NCBI RefSeq assembly: GCF_900110215.1
Contig: NZ_FOCX01000001.1
Location: 310,148 to 374,147 of the forward strand
DNA length: 64,000 nucleotides
Origin: Halorientalis persicus
GTDB lineage: Archaea > Halobacteriota > Halobacteria > Halobacteriales > Haloarculaceae
Direction of reading: 5' to 3'
Made by a program: the position numbers and the translations under genes
Shown here: one piece after another, positions 8,272 to 17,231 of the stretch
How positions within the stretch are numbered: the stretch's first letter is position 1
Layout: the number at the start of each line of letters is the position of its first letter
Notes under the pieces: model-generated
Told to the model about the DNA's origin: nothing
The model's database searches: none
What the model saw: the letters and a program-made list of their open reading frames with translations, nothing else

Positions 8272-10659
8272 ATGGGCGGGAGCGACTCTACCACCGACGA
8301 CGGACACGATAGTCGGACCGAGACCGGAACCGAGGACGACGAGGCAGACGCCGTTATCCCGGAACTGGCCGACAGCGCCGACGGAGACCGATCCGACGGC
8401 GAGACGGCAACCGCGACGGCCGGAGACGGGGCAGCCTCGACGACACGGGACGTGGATCTGACCGATTCGGCGTACTACCTGAACCGCGAGTTGAGCGAGC
8501 TGGCCTTCCAGCGCCGGGTGCTGGAGGAGGCGCTCGACGAGCGCAACCCGCTGCTGGAGCGGGCGAAGTTCATCGCGATCTTCACGAAGAACATGGACGA
8601 GTTCTTCATGAAGCGGGTCGGCGGCCTCAAACAGCAGATGGCCGCGGGCGTCTCGGAGCTGACGCCGGACGGCCGGACCCCCAAGGAACAGTGGGAGGAA
8701 ATCTTCGCACGGGCGCGCCCGCTGTTCGCCGAGCAGACGGACTGTTTCATCGAGGAGATCGAACCGGCACTGGCGGAGGCGGGCATCGAGATCGTCGATC
8801 ACGACGAGTTGGACCCTGCGGTCCGAACGGACCTGCGGTCGTACTTCGAGGAGTCGATCCTGCCGACGCTGACGCCGCTTACCTTCGACCCGGCCCATCC
8901 GTTCCCGTTCATCTCGAACCTGAGTCTCTCGATGGCAGTGCTGACGGAGGGCGACGGTGACGAGCCGACGTTTACTAGGATCAAGATCCCCGAGAACCGG
9001 CCGCGGTTCGTCCGCCTCGGCGACGTGAGCGAAGCGGCTGGAAACGGGACGCGGTTCGTCCGGATCGACGACCTGCTCGCGGCCAACCTCGACCTGCTCT
9101 TTCCCGACGTGGCGGTGCTCGATCACTCGATGTTCCGGGTGACACGCAACGCCGAGGTCCGGCGCAACGAGGAGGTCGCCGAAGACCTCATCGACATGAT
9201 CCAGGGGGTCCTCAAAGAACGGCGGTTCGCGACGGTCGTCCGTCTCGAGATCAGCGAGGATATGCCCACCTACGTCCGCGAGTTGCTGGTCGATCAACTC
9301 GGGCTGGAAGACCGGGAAGTCGTCGAACGCCGCGGGATGCTCGACCACCGGGATCTGTTGACCATCGCGGACCTGGACCGTCCAGCACTCCGGCGTGAGT
9401 CCTGGACGCCACAGCCACATCCCCGTTTGCTCCCGAGCGACGGCGAGGAGACCGACCTGTTCGCGGAGATCAAACGCGACGACATCCTCGTTCACCACCC
9501 GTACCACTCCTTCGACGACACCGTCCAGCGGTTCCTCCGGACGGCCGCCGAGGACCCGGACGTACTCGCAATCAAGGCCGCCATCTACCGAACGTCCCGG
9601 GACTCACAGGTCATCGAGAGCCTGATCGACGCCGCCAAGAACGGCAAGCAGGTTGCGGTGATGGTCGAACTGAAGGCCCGCTTCGACGAGGAGAACAACC
9701 TCCGGTGGGTCCAGCGCTTAGAGGAGGAAGGCATCCACGTCGCCTACGGGACGCTGGGGCTGAAAACGCACACGAAGACGGCACTGGTCGTCCGCGAAGA
9801 GGGTGACACAGTCCGGCAGTACGCCCACGTCGGCACGGGCAACTACCACTCCGAGACGGCAAAGACCTACGTCGACCTCGGCCTGCTCACCGCCGACCGG
9901 GACGTTGGACAGGACCTCGTTCGGCTGTTCAACTTCTTCACCGGGCACTCCCTGTACGAGACCTATCGGAAGCTGCTGATCGCGCCGGAGAATATGCGCG
10001 AGCGGTTCCGGGAGCTGATCCGCAACGAGGCGGCCGTCGCCGAGGCGACCGACGGCGAGGCGGGAAAGATCGTCTGTGTCATGAACCGGCTGGAAGACCC
10101 AGCCCTCGTCCGGGAACTGTACCAGGCGTCGATGGCCGGGGTCGAGATCGACCTGGTCGTCCGGGACATCTGTCGACTCCGGCCTGGGATCGACGGCGTC
10201 AGCGACACCATCTCGGTGCGCAGTATCGTCGGACGCTTCCTCGAGCACTCCCGGATCTTCTACTTCGAGAACGGCGCGACCGTCGACACGGACACGGCGG
10301 AACGGGGCGAACCACAGTACTTCACCGGGTCGGCCGACTGGATGACCCGGAACCTCGACCGCCGGGTCGAGGCGGTCACACCCATCGAGGACGAGTCACT
10401 TCGCCAGCAACTCCGCGCGATTCTGACGATCATGCTCGTGGACAACCGCCGGGCCTGGGAGATGGGGCCGGACGGGGAGTACGAGCGAGTGACTCCCGAC
10501 GAGGGCGAACCGGTTCGGGACACCCACGAACTGTTGATGGCCCGGGCCGAACAGGCGGTAGCCAGGGCGCGCGCGACGAGCGACAGCGACCCGGTCTTCG
10601 ATCTGGAAGACCCGCTCGCAGGGGTCGACATCGACGTGGACCGGGACGGCCCGGTCTGA
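8272..10659 (+). CDS. ppk1: Polyphosphate kinase 1
   Basis: Makes and reverses long-chain polyphosphate from ATP; cytosolic or membrane-associated oligomer. The 795 residues carry an acidic non-conserved N-terminal tail of about 60 residues and then the standard PPK1 domains: N-terminal (YYLNRELSELAFQRRVL), head, and two phospholipase-D-like C-terminal domains. The phosphohistidine loop GLKTHTK and the NLRWVQRLEEEG helix before it are clear, as is AHVGTGNYH. The ATG at 8272, 2 bases after the phosphatase stop, is preferred over an in-frame start at 8197 inside the upstream gene. Confidence 0.96.
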   Translation: MGGSDSTTDDGHDSRTETGTEDDEADAVIPELADSADGDRSDGETATATAGDGAASTTRDVDLTDSAYYLNRELSELAFQRRVLEEALDERNPLLERAKFIAIFTKNMDEFFMKRVGGLKQQMAAGVSELTPDGRTPKEQWEEIFARARPLFAEQTDCFIEEIEPALAEAGIEIVDHDELDPAVRTDLRSYFEESILPTLTPLTFDPAHPFPFISNLSLSMAVLTEGDGDEPTFTRIKIPENRPRFVRLGDVSEAAGNGTRFVRIDDLLAANLDLLFPDVAVLDHSMFRVTRNAEVRRNEEVAEDLIDMIQGVLKERRFATVVRLEISEDMPTYVRELLVDQLGLEDREVVERRGMLDHRDLLTIADLDRPALRRESWTPQPHPRLLPSDGEETDLFAEIKRDDILVHHPYHSFDDTVQRFLRTAAEDPDVLAIKAAIYRTSRDSQVIESLIDAAKNGKQVAVMVELKARFDEENNLRWVQRLEEEGIHVAYGTLGLKTHTKTALVVREEGDTVRQYAHVGTGNYHSETAKTYVDLGLLTADRDVGQDLVRLFNFFTGHSLYETYRKLLIAPENMRERFRELIRNEAAVAEATDGEAGKIVCVMNRLEDPALVRELYQASMAGVEIDLVVRDICRLRPGIDGVSDTISVRSIVGRFLEHSRIFYFENGATVDTDTAERGEPQYFTGSADWMTRNLDRRVEAVTPIEDESLRQQLRAILTIMLVDNRRAWEMGPDGEYERVTPDEGEPVRDTHELLMARAEQAVARARATSDSDPVFDLEDPLAGVDIDVDRDGPV

Positions 10660-10735
10660 TCGACGGACGGGGAGTTCCGAATCTGTCAGTCGAGAACGTC
10701 ACGGTCGTTGTCTATAGTTTCCCAGGAAGCGGTAG

Positions 10736-10743
10736 GCCTTTTA
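10736..10743 (+). promoter_or_regulatory. TATA-like box for icd
   Basis: GCCTTTTA lies 25-32 bases before the icd ATG at 10768, implying a near-leaderless transcript. This position also argues against the in-frame ATG at 10708. Confidence 0.4.
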
Positions 10744-10767
10744 GCCCGACGTGTGATGTTCCGAGAT

Positions 10768-12030
10768 ATGCCCTACGAGAAGGTCGACGTGCCCGCGGAC
10801 GGGGACAAAATCGAGGTGGTAGATCCGGACAACGACGAGCTAGATGTCCCGGAGAACCCCATCATCCCCATCATCTACGGCGACGGCATCGGCGTCGATG
10901 TTGGTCCGGCCGCACAGAAGGTACTCGAAGCGGCGGCGGAGGCGACCGGCCGCTCGATCAGTTGGATGCGGGTCTACGCCGGCGAGACCGCTCGCGAGCA
11001 GTACGACGAGAACCTGCCCGAGGACACCCTGCAGGCGTTCCGAGAGTTCAACGTCGGGATCAAAGGGCCGCTGACGACGCCCGTCGGCGCGGGCTTTCGC
11101 TCGCTGAACGTCGCGCTCCGGAAGCGGCTGGACCTGTACACGAACGTCCGGCCGACCTACCACATCGAGGGCGTCCCCTCACCCGTCACGCGCCCGGACC
11201 AGATGGACATGGTCACCTTCCGGGAGAACACCGAAGACGTCTACGCCGGCATCGAGTGGGAAGCCGGCACCGACGAGGTCGAGCAGGTCCGTGAGTTCGT
11301 CGAAGACGAGATGGGCTTCGACGAGACCATCCACGAGGGAGCGGTCGGCATCGGCGTCAAGCCCATCACCGAGTTCGGGACGAAGCGGCTCGTCCGGAAG
11401 GCCATCGACTACGCCCTGGAGAACGACCGCGACTCGGTCACCCTCGTCCACAAGGGGAACATCATGAAGTTCACCGAGGGTGCGTTCCGGGACTGGGGCT
11501 ACGAGGTCGCCGAAGAGGAGTACGGCAGCGAGGTCATCACCGAGGACACCCTCTGGGAGGAACGGGACGGCGAACAGCCCGACGACGCCGTCGTCGTCAA
11601 CGACCGCATCGCGGACAATATGCTCCAGCAGATCCTCACCCGCACGGAGCAGTACGAGGTCCTGGCGATGCCCAACCTCAACGGCGACTACCTCAGCGAC
11701 GCCTGTGGGGCCCAGATCGGTGGCCTCGGCATCGCACCCGGGGCGAACTTCGGTGACGGCCGCTGTCTGGCCGAACCCGTCCACGGCTCCGCCCCGAAGT
11801 ACGCCGGCCAGGACAAGGTGAACCCGACCGCGATGATCCTCTCGGGCAAACTCATGCTCGAGTACATGGGCTGGAAAGACGCCGGCGAACTCATCCGGGA
11901 CGCCGTCGAGGAGACGATCAAGTCCAAACACGTCACCTACGACATCGAACGCCAGATTCAGGGCGGCGAGAAACTCGCCTGCAGCGAGTACGCCGAACGC
12001 GTCGCCGACAACATCCACGACCTGGCCTGA
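10768..12030 (+). CDS. icd: Isocitrate dehydrogenase (NADP-dependent)
   Basis: TCA-cycle oxidative decarboxylation of isocitrate to 2-oxoglutarate. The 420 residues match haloarchaeal ICDH along the whole length. Visible landmarks are IIPIIYGDGIGVDVG near the N-terminus, the substrate loop GPLTTPVGAGFRSLNVALR, FRENTEDVYAG, KGNIMKFTEGAF, and NLNGDYLSDACGAQIGGLG before the adenosine-binding region. The start MPYEKV is the conserved haloarchaeal one; a 20-residue in-frame extension upstream does not fit. Monocistronic, convergent with the membrane protein that follows. Confidence 0.96.
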   Translation: MPYEKVDVPADGDKIEVVDPDNDELDVPENPIIPIIYGDGIGVDVGPAAQKVLEAAAEATGRSISWMRVYAGETAREQYDENLPEDTLQAFREFNVGIKGPLTTPVGAGFRSLNVALRKRLDLYTNVRPTYHIEGVPSPVTRPDQMDMVTFRENTEDVYAGIEWEAGTDEVEQVREFVEDEMGFDETIHEGAVGIGVKPITEFGTKRLVRKAIDYALENDRDSVTLVHKGNIMKFTEGAFRDWGYEVAEEEYGSEVITEDTLWEERDGEQPDDAVVVNDRIADNMLQQILTRTEQYEVLAMPNLNGDYLSDACGAQIGGLGIAPGANFGDGRCLAEPVHGSAPKYAGQDKVNPTAMILSGKLMLEYMGWKDAGELIRDAVEETIKSKHVTYDIERQIQGGEKLACSEYAERVADNIHDLA

Positions 12031-12041
12031 CTGGCCGCACG

Positions 12042-12833
12042 CTATTTTTCCGGCAGATACCGCGACAGCGCAGCGACGGCTGCGTCCTCGTCGTCGATCT
12101 TCTCGCGCGGGATGGCGTACTCCCGGGGGAACCAGCTCCCGTCCCGGATCACCAGTTCGTCGTCGGTGATCTCGTAACTCTCGAAGTCGCCCCACGGTCT
12201 GATCGACACGCCCTGTTTCAGGCCCGCGTCGAGGACGACCAGTTCGGAGTCACGTCCAGCGGTCAACAGTGGAACCAGCCCCGCGAGCGTTGCGAACAGC
12301 CAGGTCGTGTCGAATCCATCGCCCAGCCACAGGTTGCCGACGAACAGCGCCACGGCGACGAGGCCCAGCGCCAGGCCGGCCAGTCGCCACCGGCCCTCGG
12401 GTTCGCCGCCGCTCGGATCGGGCAGGGTCACGCACACGTCGCTCTCGGCCTCGGCGTGGCGGGCGTAGCTCCGTGCGGCGGCGTGAAGCAGACCAGTCCC
12501 ACAGAGGACGGTGACGCCGAAGCCGACGGCACTGGGCCAGAACACGTCCCGGCCGGGACCCAGCAGGCCGTAGTGGACGGTCGCGACGGCGGCCGCGAGC
12601 AGGATCGGGACCATCACGACCGCGATCTGTGCCGCTGGCGTGTGGAACCGCTCGACGCTGTCGGGTGTCGAGACGGCGGCGACGGCCCCGGTCACGGCGA
12701 GTGCTGTCGCGACCGCGACGCCGGCCGCGACGACGAGCGGGGCGGACGTGGGAGCGAGCAGGACGAGGGCCGTCCCGACCGTGCCGGCGACGTAGCCGCC
12801 GACCCCGAGGGCGAACAGGGAGGGCTCGCGCAT
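12042..12833 (-). CDS. Membrane protein with cytoplasmic C-terminal domain
   Basis: Unrecognised 263-residue protein. About four N-terminal membrane segments lie in residues 5-110, then a loop, two more segments near 135-175, and a soluble tail of about 85 residues with a PH-like pattern (SELVVLDAGLKQGVSIRPW, followed by ITDDELVIRDGSWFPREYAI). That tail resembles the bacterial-PH-type domains found on small haloarchaeal membrane proteins, an inference from layout only. The start at the ATG of MREPSL is chosen because upstream codons are basic and lie within the divergent promoter region. Confidence 0.7.
   Translation of the reverse strand: MREPSLFALGVGGYVAGTVGTALVLLAPTSAPLVVAAGVAVATALAVTGAVAAVSTPDSVERFHTPAAQIAVVMVPILLAAAVATVHYGLLGPGRDVFWPSAVGFGVTVLCGTGLLHAAARSYARHAEAESDVCVTLPDPSGGEPEGRWRLAGLALGLVAVALFVGNLWLGDGFDTTWLFATLAGLVPLLTAGRDSELVVLDAGLKQGVSIRPWGDFESYEITDDELVIRDGSWFPREYAIPREKIDDEDAAVAALSRYLPEK
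12045..12049 (+). terminator. T-run after icd, possible archaeal terminator
   Basis: A run of five T residues (CTATTTTTCC) 15 bases after the icd stop. Archaeal termination often occurs at T-runs. It overlaps the last codons of the convergent gene. Weak evidence. Confidence 0.25.
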
Positions 12834-12923
12834 ACCGGCCGATTCCGGGGACCGCCAGGAATGGTTTGTGATCCGGACCGTCAGCCGGAACGAATTTGTC
12901 CGCCGACCGGACAGCACGTGATA

Positions 12924-14021
12924 ATGTATCGACACTGCGTGCTGGCGCTCGTCCTCGTCCTCGCCGGCTGTGCGGGGCTGGTCGGCGATCCGACGGCGAC
13001 GCCCGACACCGGGCCGGAGGGCGACGAATCGGGCGACCGCGACGACACTGTCGGCGGGACGACCGTTCCGGGCGTCGCGGCCGACGGGAGCGTCAACGAG
13101 TCGGCGCTGCTGAACGCACACTTCGAGACGCTCAACGCGAGTGCGACCCGGCAGCACTATCTCACACGCTCGAACGGGACCGTCGACTCGAATACCACGA
13201 CGTACCGCAACGACACGCACCTGCTCTACCGGAGTCGTGGCTCGTTCTCGTCGGTCACCTACCAGCCCACCGATCAGGAGTGGACGGCCGAACACGAGCG
13301 GTGGGGCGACGAGCGGTACGTGTTCACCCACGACCGGTCGGGGGTGCTCTCGGCCGGCGGCAGCATCGAGTTCGGCGTGGCCATCTACGTCGGCTCCGGG
13401 CAGTTCGAGCGGGTGGGCACGACCACCTACCAGGGGGAGCAGGTCGTCCGGCTCGAAGCCGATGCGGCGAAATCGACCGGTCTCGCCGCCGAGTACCAGC
13501 AGTACGAGGCGAGCCTGCTGGTCGACGAGCGGGGACTGCTCCGCCGAGCGACCGGCACGGTGAAAGCCGGGGACGGACCGCCGACCAGCTTCGAGATCGC
13601 GACCACGACTGATGTCGAGACGGTCCCGCGGCCGGCGTGGGTCCCGAAACTCGTCCGTGGCGAGGCGTCGCTGGTGGCCAACGACACCGCGCTTGCGGTT
13701 CGGGTCACCGGCGGCCCGACGGTGCCGGCGAACACGAACATCGAGTTCTCGTCCCGGCTCCGGACGTTCACCGTCCAGTCGGATCGCCCTATCGAACCGG
13801 GCGACACGCTCTATTTCTCGCTATCGCCCGGGGAGTACGAGCCCACCGCGACGCTGACACGGACCCCGCCGGATCCGGACACGCGGCTCGACATCGGGGA
13901 CGCCAGGAGCCAGGCGACCATCACACTCGAAGATCCGCCGGGGCTGGACGGGCCGGTCGAGGCCTTCTTCCGGGCCGGTCCCGGTCCGTTCGAGTCCAGC
14001 GGCGACGGCGCGGGCGAGTAG
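12924..14021 (+). CDS. Haloarchaeal lipoprotein with LolA-like middle domain
   Basis: A 365-residue exported lipoprotein. The signal peptide MYRHCVLALVLVLAGCAGL ends in a lipobox (LAGC, lipidated Cys near residue 16), followed by an acidic linker. The central region begins with a pattern shared with two other lipoproteins in this window (ESALLNAHFETLNASATRQH) and continues as beta strands, with NGT/NDT sequons. A further C-terminal beta-rich segment of about 110 residues (about 255-365) is not present in the other two. The domain resembles the LolA/LppX-type fold used for lipid or protein carriage, an inference. Divergent from the membrane gene on the left. Confidence 0.75.
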   Translation: MYRHCVLALVLVLAGCAGLVGDPTATPDTGPEGDESGDRDDTVGGTTVPGVAADGSVNESALLNAHFETLNASATRQHYLTRSNGTVDSNTTTYRNDTHLLYRSRGSFSSVTYQPTDQEWTAEHERWGDERYVFTHDRSGVLSAGGSIEFGVAIYVGSGQFERVGTTTYQGEQVVRLEADAAKSTGLAAEYQQYEASLLVDERGLLRRATGTVKAGDGPPTSFEIATTTDVETVPRPAWVPKLVRGEASLVANDTALAVRVTGGPTVPANTNIEFSSRLRTFTVQSDRPIEPGDTLYFSLSPGEYEPTATLTRTPPDPDTRLDIGDARSQATITLEDPPGLDGPVEAFFRAGPGPFESSGDGAGE

Positions 14022-14069
14022 CCACCCGGGTCGCCGTCGTGGCGGGACCGGGACGCACTCGGTCCCCGG

Positions 14070-14852
14070 TCACCTGGCGTCGTCCGCCCAGGCCGGTGGC
14101 TCAACGGTCGTCGCACCGACAGCGACGAACCGGACTCGGCGAACCACGCGAACCGTTCCCGAGACACCGCTGGCGTCGGCGTCGTACGCGAAGCGATAGC
14201 TCCGGACGAATCCCCGGCCGTCGACGACCGCGGTCAGCGACGCGTTCCGCGGCGGCCCGACGAACGACGGCGACGGTGCGGACTCGGGATCGCTGAATCG
14301 AACCCCGGTCAACCGGACTGGTCCGTCCCCGAGGGTGCGGTTCGGCCGCAACTCGAACGCGCCGAGGACGCGGGCGACGCCCCAGTGACTCGTCGGGTCG
14401 CGGAGCGGGCCCGGTGGCTCGGTCGGGAACCGGTCGATTCGCGCGGTCGCGCCGGTCCCGATTCGCTGGGTGACGGCCGTCCCGTCGTACCAGTAGGTCA
14501 GGACGGGGGCGAGCGAGGACGTGGGGAAGCCGTTCGTCCGCTGGACGCGCCGGAACAGGTACCGGTCCCCACCCGGGGCGACCCGGCGGACCCGGGTCGC
14601 GTTCCGGCGGACGGTCCCGTTGCTCGTCACGACCTCGCGGACCAGGACGGTGTAGCTGGTCGATCCGAGAACGGCGTCGTGGTTCGCGGCCAGCGTCGAC
14701 GCGTCGACGTCGTCGGCGGTGATGCCCGCGGGGACGGACGCGTTCCCGAGTTCGACGGGTTCGGGCGTCGCACGGCCGTCGAGAACCGCGCCGCATCCGG
14801 CCAGAGCGGCGAGGAGACACAGCGCGACCACACACCGATGTGAGCGTCGCAT
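14070..14852 (-). CDS. Haloarchaeal lipoprotein, paralogue of the neighbouring one
   Basis: A 260-residue exported lipoprotein with signal MRRSHRCVVALCLLAALAGC and lipidated Cys20. After the lipobox comes DDVDASTLAANHDAVLGSTS, matching the opening of the lipoprotein domain at 12924-14021, then a beta-rich core with NGT sequons. Its C-terminus ends VEPPAWADDAR, like the R/PxWVDE endings of related proteins. Convergent with its paralogue, 48 bases apart. Function unknown. Confidence 0.75.
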   Translation of the reverse strand: MRRSHRCVVALCLLAALAGCGAVLDGRATPEPVELGNASVPAGITADDVDASTLAANHDAVLGSTSYTVLVREVVTSNGTVRRNATRVRRVAPGGDRYLFRRVQRTNGFPTSSLAPVLTYWYDGTAVTQRIGTGATARIDRFPTEPPGPLRDPTSHWGVARVLGAFELRPNRTLGDGPVRLTGVRFSDPESAPSPSFVGPPRNASLTAVVDGRGFVRSYRFAYDADASGVSGTVRVVRRVRFVAVGATTVEPPAWADDAR

Positions 14853-14941
14853 TCGTGGCAGTACAGGGACCGGACCACCCTAACGGTTCGCCTCGCGGAC
14901 GGGACGGTGGATTCTTCCCCGAACGGGCCCCAGTGACGACC

Positions 14942-15466
14942 ATGTACGCGGTGGTCGGGTGCAGCGACTGTGACGCGCTCCGGGTCGTCGAGGGCCGACC
15001 GGAGCGGTCGGAGTGTCCCCGCTGTGGCGCGAGTCGCAAGTTCGAGAAACTCAAGCAGTTCGTCACGACCGAGGATCCGGACCACGCCCGGGAGGTCCGG
15101 GCGGCGATGCTGGCCAAGCGACAGGGCCACGAAGACGCCTTCGCCGATCTCGATTCCTTCGCCGAGATGGACCGCTACCTCGACGAGGTCGGCGTCGACG
15201 ACGAGGAGTACCTCGAAGCGTCGGGCGTCGACACGGCGGCGGTCGGTGCAGCCGCCGACCGCGCCGAGCAGGGTGCCGGCGGCGGCCAGAGCCGGAAAGA
15301 GACGGTGCTGGCCGCACTGCGGGAACAGGACGACCCGACCGAAGCGAGCGTCGTCGACTACGCCACCGAGCGCGGCGTCCCGGCCGAGTACGTCCGGGAC
15401 GCACTGGAAAAGCTCGTCCGCCGGGGCGAAGTGACCGAGCGCGGCGATACCTATAGACTACTGTGA
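14942..15466 (+). CDS. DUF5817-like zinc-ribbon/winged-helix protein
   Basis: A 174-residue soluble protein. An N-terminal zinc ribbon (CSDC at residues 7-10 and CPRC near 25) is followed by a helical segment (KQFVTTEDPDHAREVRAAM), a linker, and a C-terminal winged-helix-like domain of about 60 residues (RKETVLAALREQDDPTEASV, ending RGEVTERGDTYRLL). The layout matches a conserved haloarchaeal family I recall as DUF5817. It could bind nucleic acid; no specific role is known. Its stop overlaps the start of the next gene by 4 bases. Confidence 0.75.
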   Translation: MYAVVGCSDCDALRVVEGRPERSECPRCGASRKFEKLKQFVTTEDPDHAREVRAAMLAKRQGHEDAFADLDSFAEMDRYLDEVGVDDEEYLEASGVDTAAVGAAADRAEQGAGGGQSRKETVLAALREQDDPTEASVVDYATERGVPAEYVRDALEKLVRRGEVTERGDTYRLL

Positions 15467-15831
15467 GCCTCGCCGACCGCGACATCGACTACGCGTCGGC
15501 CGCCGTCGGCACGCTCGTCGGACTGGCGGGCCTGCTCTTTCTCGCCGAGCCGGTGGTAGACCCGCTCGCGCTCGGCGGCCTCCGGGTCAGACCCGTCGCG
15601 CTCTCGACGGTCGTCCTCGCGCTGGGCTTTGGGCTGGGCGGTGTGGTCTACCTCCGGCGCGGACAGCGCCTGATCGGGACGGCCCACGCCGTCGGCGCCG
15701 TCGGCTGGGGATTGCTCGCGCTCGCGCCCGCGGTCGGGAGCGAGACGGCGCTCGTCCTCGGCCTGGCCGTGGTCGTCGGCGGCGCGGTCACGCTGGTGGT
15801 TCAGGCCTCCCGGAACCGCGACCGCAGGTGA
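15463..15831 (+). CDS. Small membrane protein
   Basis: A 122-residue protein with about four hydrophobic segments and short basic ends (RNRDRR). It starts at a GTG that overlaps the previous TGA (GTGA), so translation is probably coupled to the zinc-ribbon/winged-helix gene. No family is recognised. The pairing suggests a membrane partner of that protein. Confidence 0.65.
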   Translation: MSLADRDIDYASAAVGTLVGLAGLLFLAEPVVDPLALGGLRVRPVALSTVVLALGFGLGGVVYLRRGQRLIGTAHAVGAVGWGLLALAPAVGSETALVLGLAVVVGGAVTLVVQASRNRDRR

Positions 15832-15897
15832 CGCCAGCGAGAGGTGTCCGCCCGCAGACTGTGGATTTTAATATGCGAGACGTTGGCACACACACCT

Positions 15898-16311
15898 ATG
15901 GTCGAGGAGCGCCCGGAGTCCGCGGAGGTACTCCTTCTCGCGGCGGGAAGCGCGATCGCCGTCGGGGCGATCGTCGTCGTGCTGGCGGGGAGCGCCGGCC
16001 ACCCGTCGGCCGGTCCGATCGGTATTCACCGGTTCGGCCAGGCGCTGTTCGTCGTCGGCTTCGCGCTCGGCGGCGGGTATCACCACGTCCTCGGGCACGA
16101 ACTGCAGGCCGTGGGTTTCGCCTGTCTGGCGGCGGCCTGGGCGCTACTGTTCGTGGACTGGCTGCTGGACCCGCTGCTGGGCGGCGCGTACATCCCGTTG
16201 CTCGTCGCCGTCCTGGCGCTGGGCGGCGCGGTGGTCGTCCTCGGTATCTTCGGGGACACCCGCCGGTTCGAGGACGTTGTTCCCGAGGGGTTGCAGACGC
16301 CCCGCGGCTGA
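15898..16311 (+). CDS. Small membrane protein
   Basis: A 137-residue protein with four to five hydrophobic segments and short polar ends. The ATG at 15898 follows an AT-rich run (TTTTAATATG, 15866-15875), which gives a near-leaderless promoter and argues against a longer in-frame form from 15844. No family is recognised. Confidence 0.65.
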   Translation: MVEERPESAEVLLLAAGSAIAVGAIVVVLAGSAGHPSAGPIGIHRFGQALFVVGFALGGGYHHVLGHELQAVGFACLAAAWALLFVDWLLDPLLGGAYIPLLVAVLALGGAVVVLGIFGDTRRFEDVVPEGLQTPRG

Positions 16312-16373
16312 TCGACACCATCCGGCCCCCGTGAGGCGTAGCTCTTATTTCCATTCCAAAAGCCATAAATCAG

Positions 16374-16598
16374 ATGCCAGAAACCGTGAAATTGATGGCA
16401 GGATTGCAGACGAAAACGGAGTTCACGGGCGATATGGGCAAGCTAATCATCGGTGGGTTCTGCTGTCTCCCCTACGGGGTCTACTACTACTTCGAGGCCA
16501 GGGAAACGCTGGAGCAGTGCCCGGAGTGCATGGAAACCGTCTCGCAGGGGGCCTCCACCTGTGGCCACTGTGGTGAGAATCTGGACCAGTACAGATAG
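16374..16598 (+). CDS. Micro-protein with membrane segment and zinc ribbon
   Basis: A 74-residue protein. An N-terminal amphipathic stretch and a short hydrophobic segment (LIIGGFCCLPYGVYYYF, about 24-40) precede a zinc ribbon with knuckles CPEC (49-52) and CGHC (63-66). The TATA-like TCTTATTT at 16339-16346 lies about 28 bases upstream. The stop TAG is immediately followed by the ATG of the next gene with no gap, so the two are coupled. Confidence 0.7.
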   Translation: MPETVKLMAGLQTKTEFTGDMGKLIIGGFCCLPYGVYYYFEARETLEQCPECMETVSQGASTCGHCGENLDQYR

Positions 16599-17225
16599 AT
16601 GCGGAACCCGCTTCGGGTGGTGATCACGCGACTCGGAGAGGAAGAGCCCTTGCTCCTCTCACATCACCCGACCTGTCGCTACTATTCTCATCACACGTTC
16701 GAGCTGTACGGTCAACAGCTGTGTATGGGGTGTTTCGTCGTCTATCCCGTCGGGCTCCTCGCGCTGTCGTCGCTGCTCGTCGCACGACTCGTGGTGCCGG
16801 GCGCAGCGCTGTTCGAACTGGGGACGCCGGCGTTCTACGGCCTCGGGGTCGCGCTGATCGGTCCGAAGGTCGTCGAGTCACTCAGCGCTGGACGGTGGCG
16901 GACGCAGACCCGGATGGCGGTGAAGGCGATTCTGGCGGTCGGCCTGGCGTTGCTGGCGTTTCCGTTCTTCTTCCGGCCGGCCGACCGGCTCGTTACCGCC
17001 GCCCTCTTCGTCGGGTTCCTGGTTCCGTACGTCGCGTACAAGGGACTGACCGCGCTCGACGACTGTCAGGGGTGTCCCCAGCGGGACGATTTCCCCGACT
17101 GTACGGGGATGACCGTCGACGGGACCTACGAGTACGCCGACGAGGCGACGACCGTCACGCCCGCGACGGGGACGGACGCGGCCGAGGACACGACCGACGA
17201 CTCGCGCACGGAAAGCGGCGAGTGA
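16599..17225 (+). CDS. DUF2085-like membrane protein
   Basis: A 208-residue membrane protein. The N-terminal HHPTCRYYSHHTFELYG and QQLCMGCFVVYP carry the Cys/His pattern seen in DUF2085 proteins. About four membrane segments follow (residues 48-160). A second cysteine cluster (DDCQGCPQRDDFPDCTGM) precedes an acidic Thr-rich tail. The cysteines could hold a metal or disulfides. It is coupled to the zinc-ribbon micro-protein upstream (0-base gap) and convergent with hmgA. Function unknown. Confidence 0.7.
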   Translation: MRNPLRVVITRLGEEEPLLLSHHPTCRYYSHHTFELYGQQLCMGCFVVYPVGLLALSSLLVARLVVPGAALFELGTPAFYGLGVALIGPKVVESLSAGRWRTQTRMAVKAILAVGLALLAFPFFFRPADRLVTAALFVGFLVPYVAYKGLTALDDCQGCPQRDDFPDCTGMTVDGTYEYADEATTVTPATGTDAAEDTTDDSRTESGE

Positions 17226-17231
17226 GCGCGG

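Noticed and set aside
12456..12923. Long N-terminal extension of the lipoprotein at 12924
   Set aside because: It would put the signal peptide and lipobox inside the protein and runs antisense to the membrane-protein gene.
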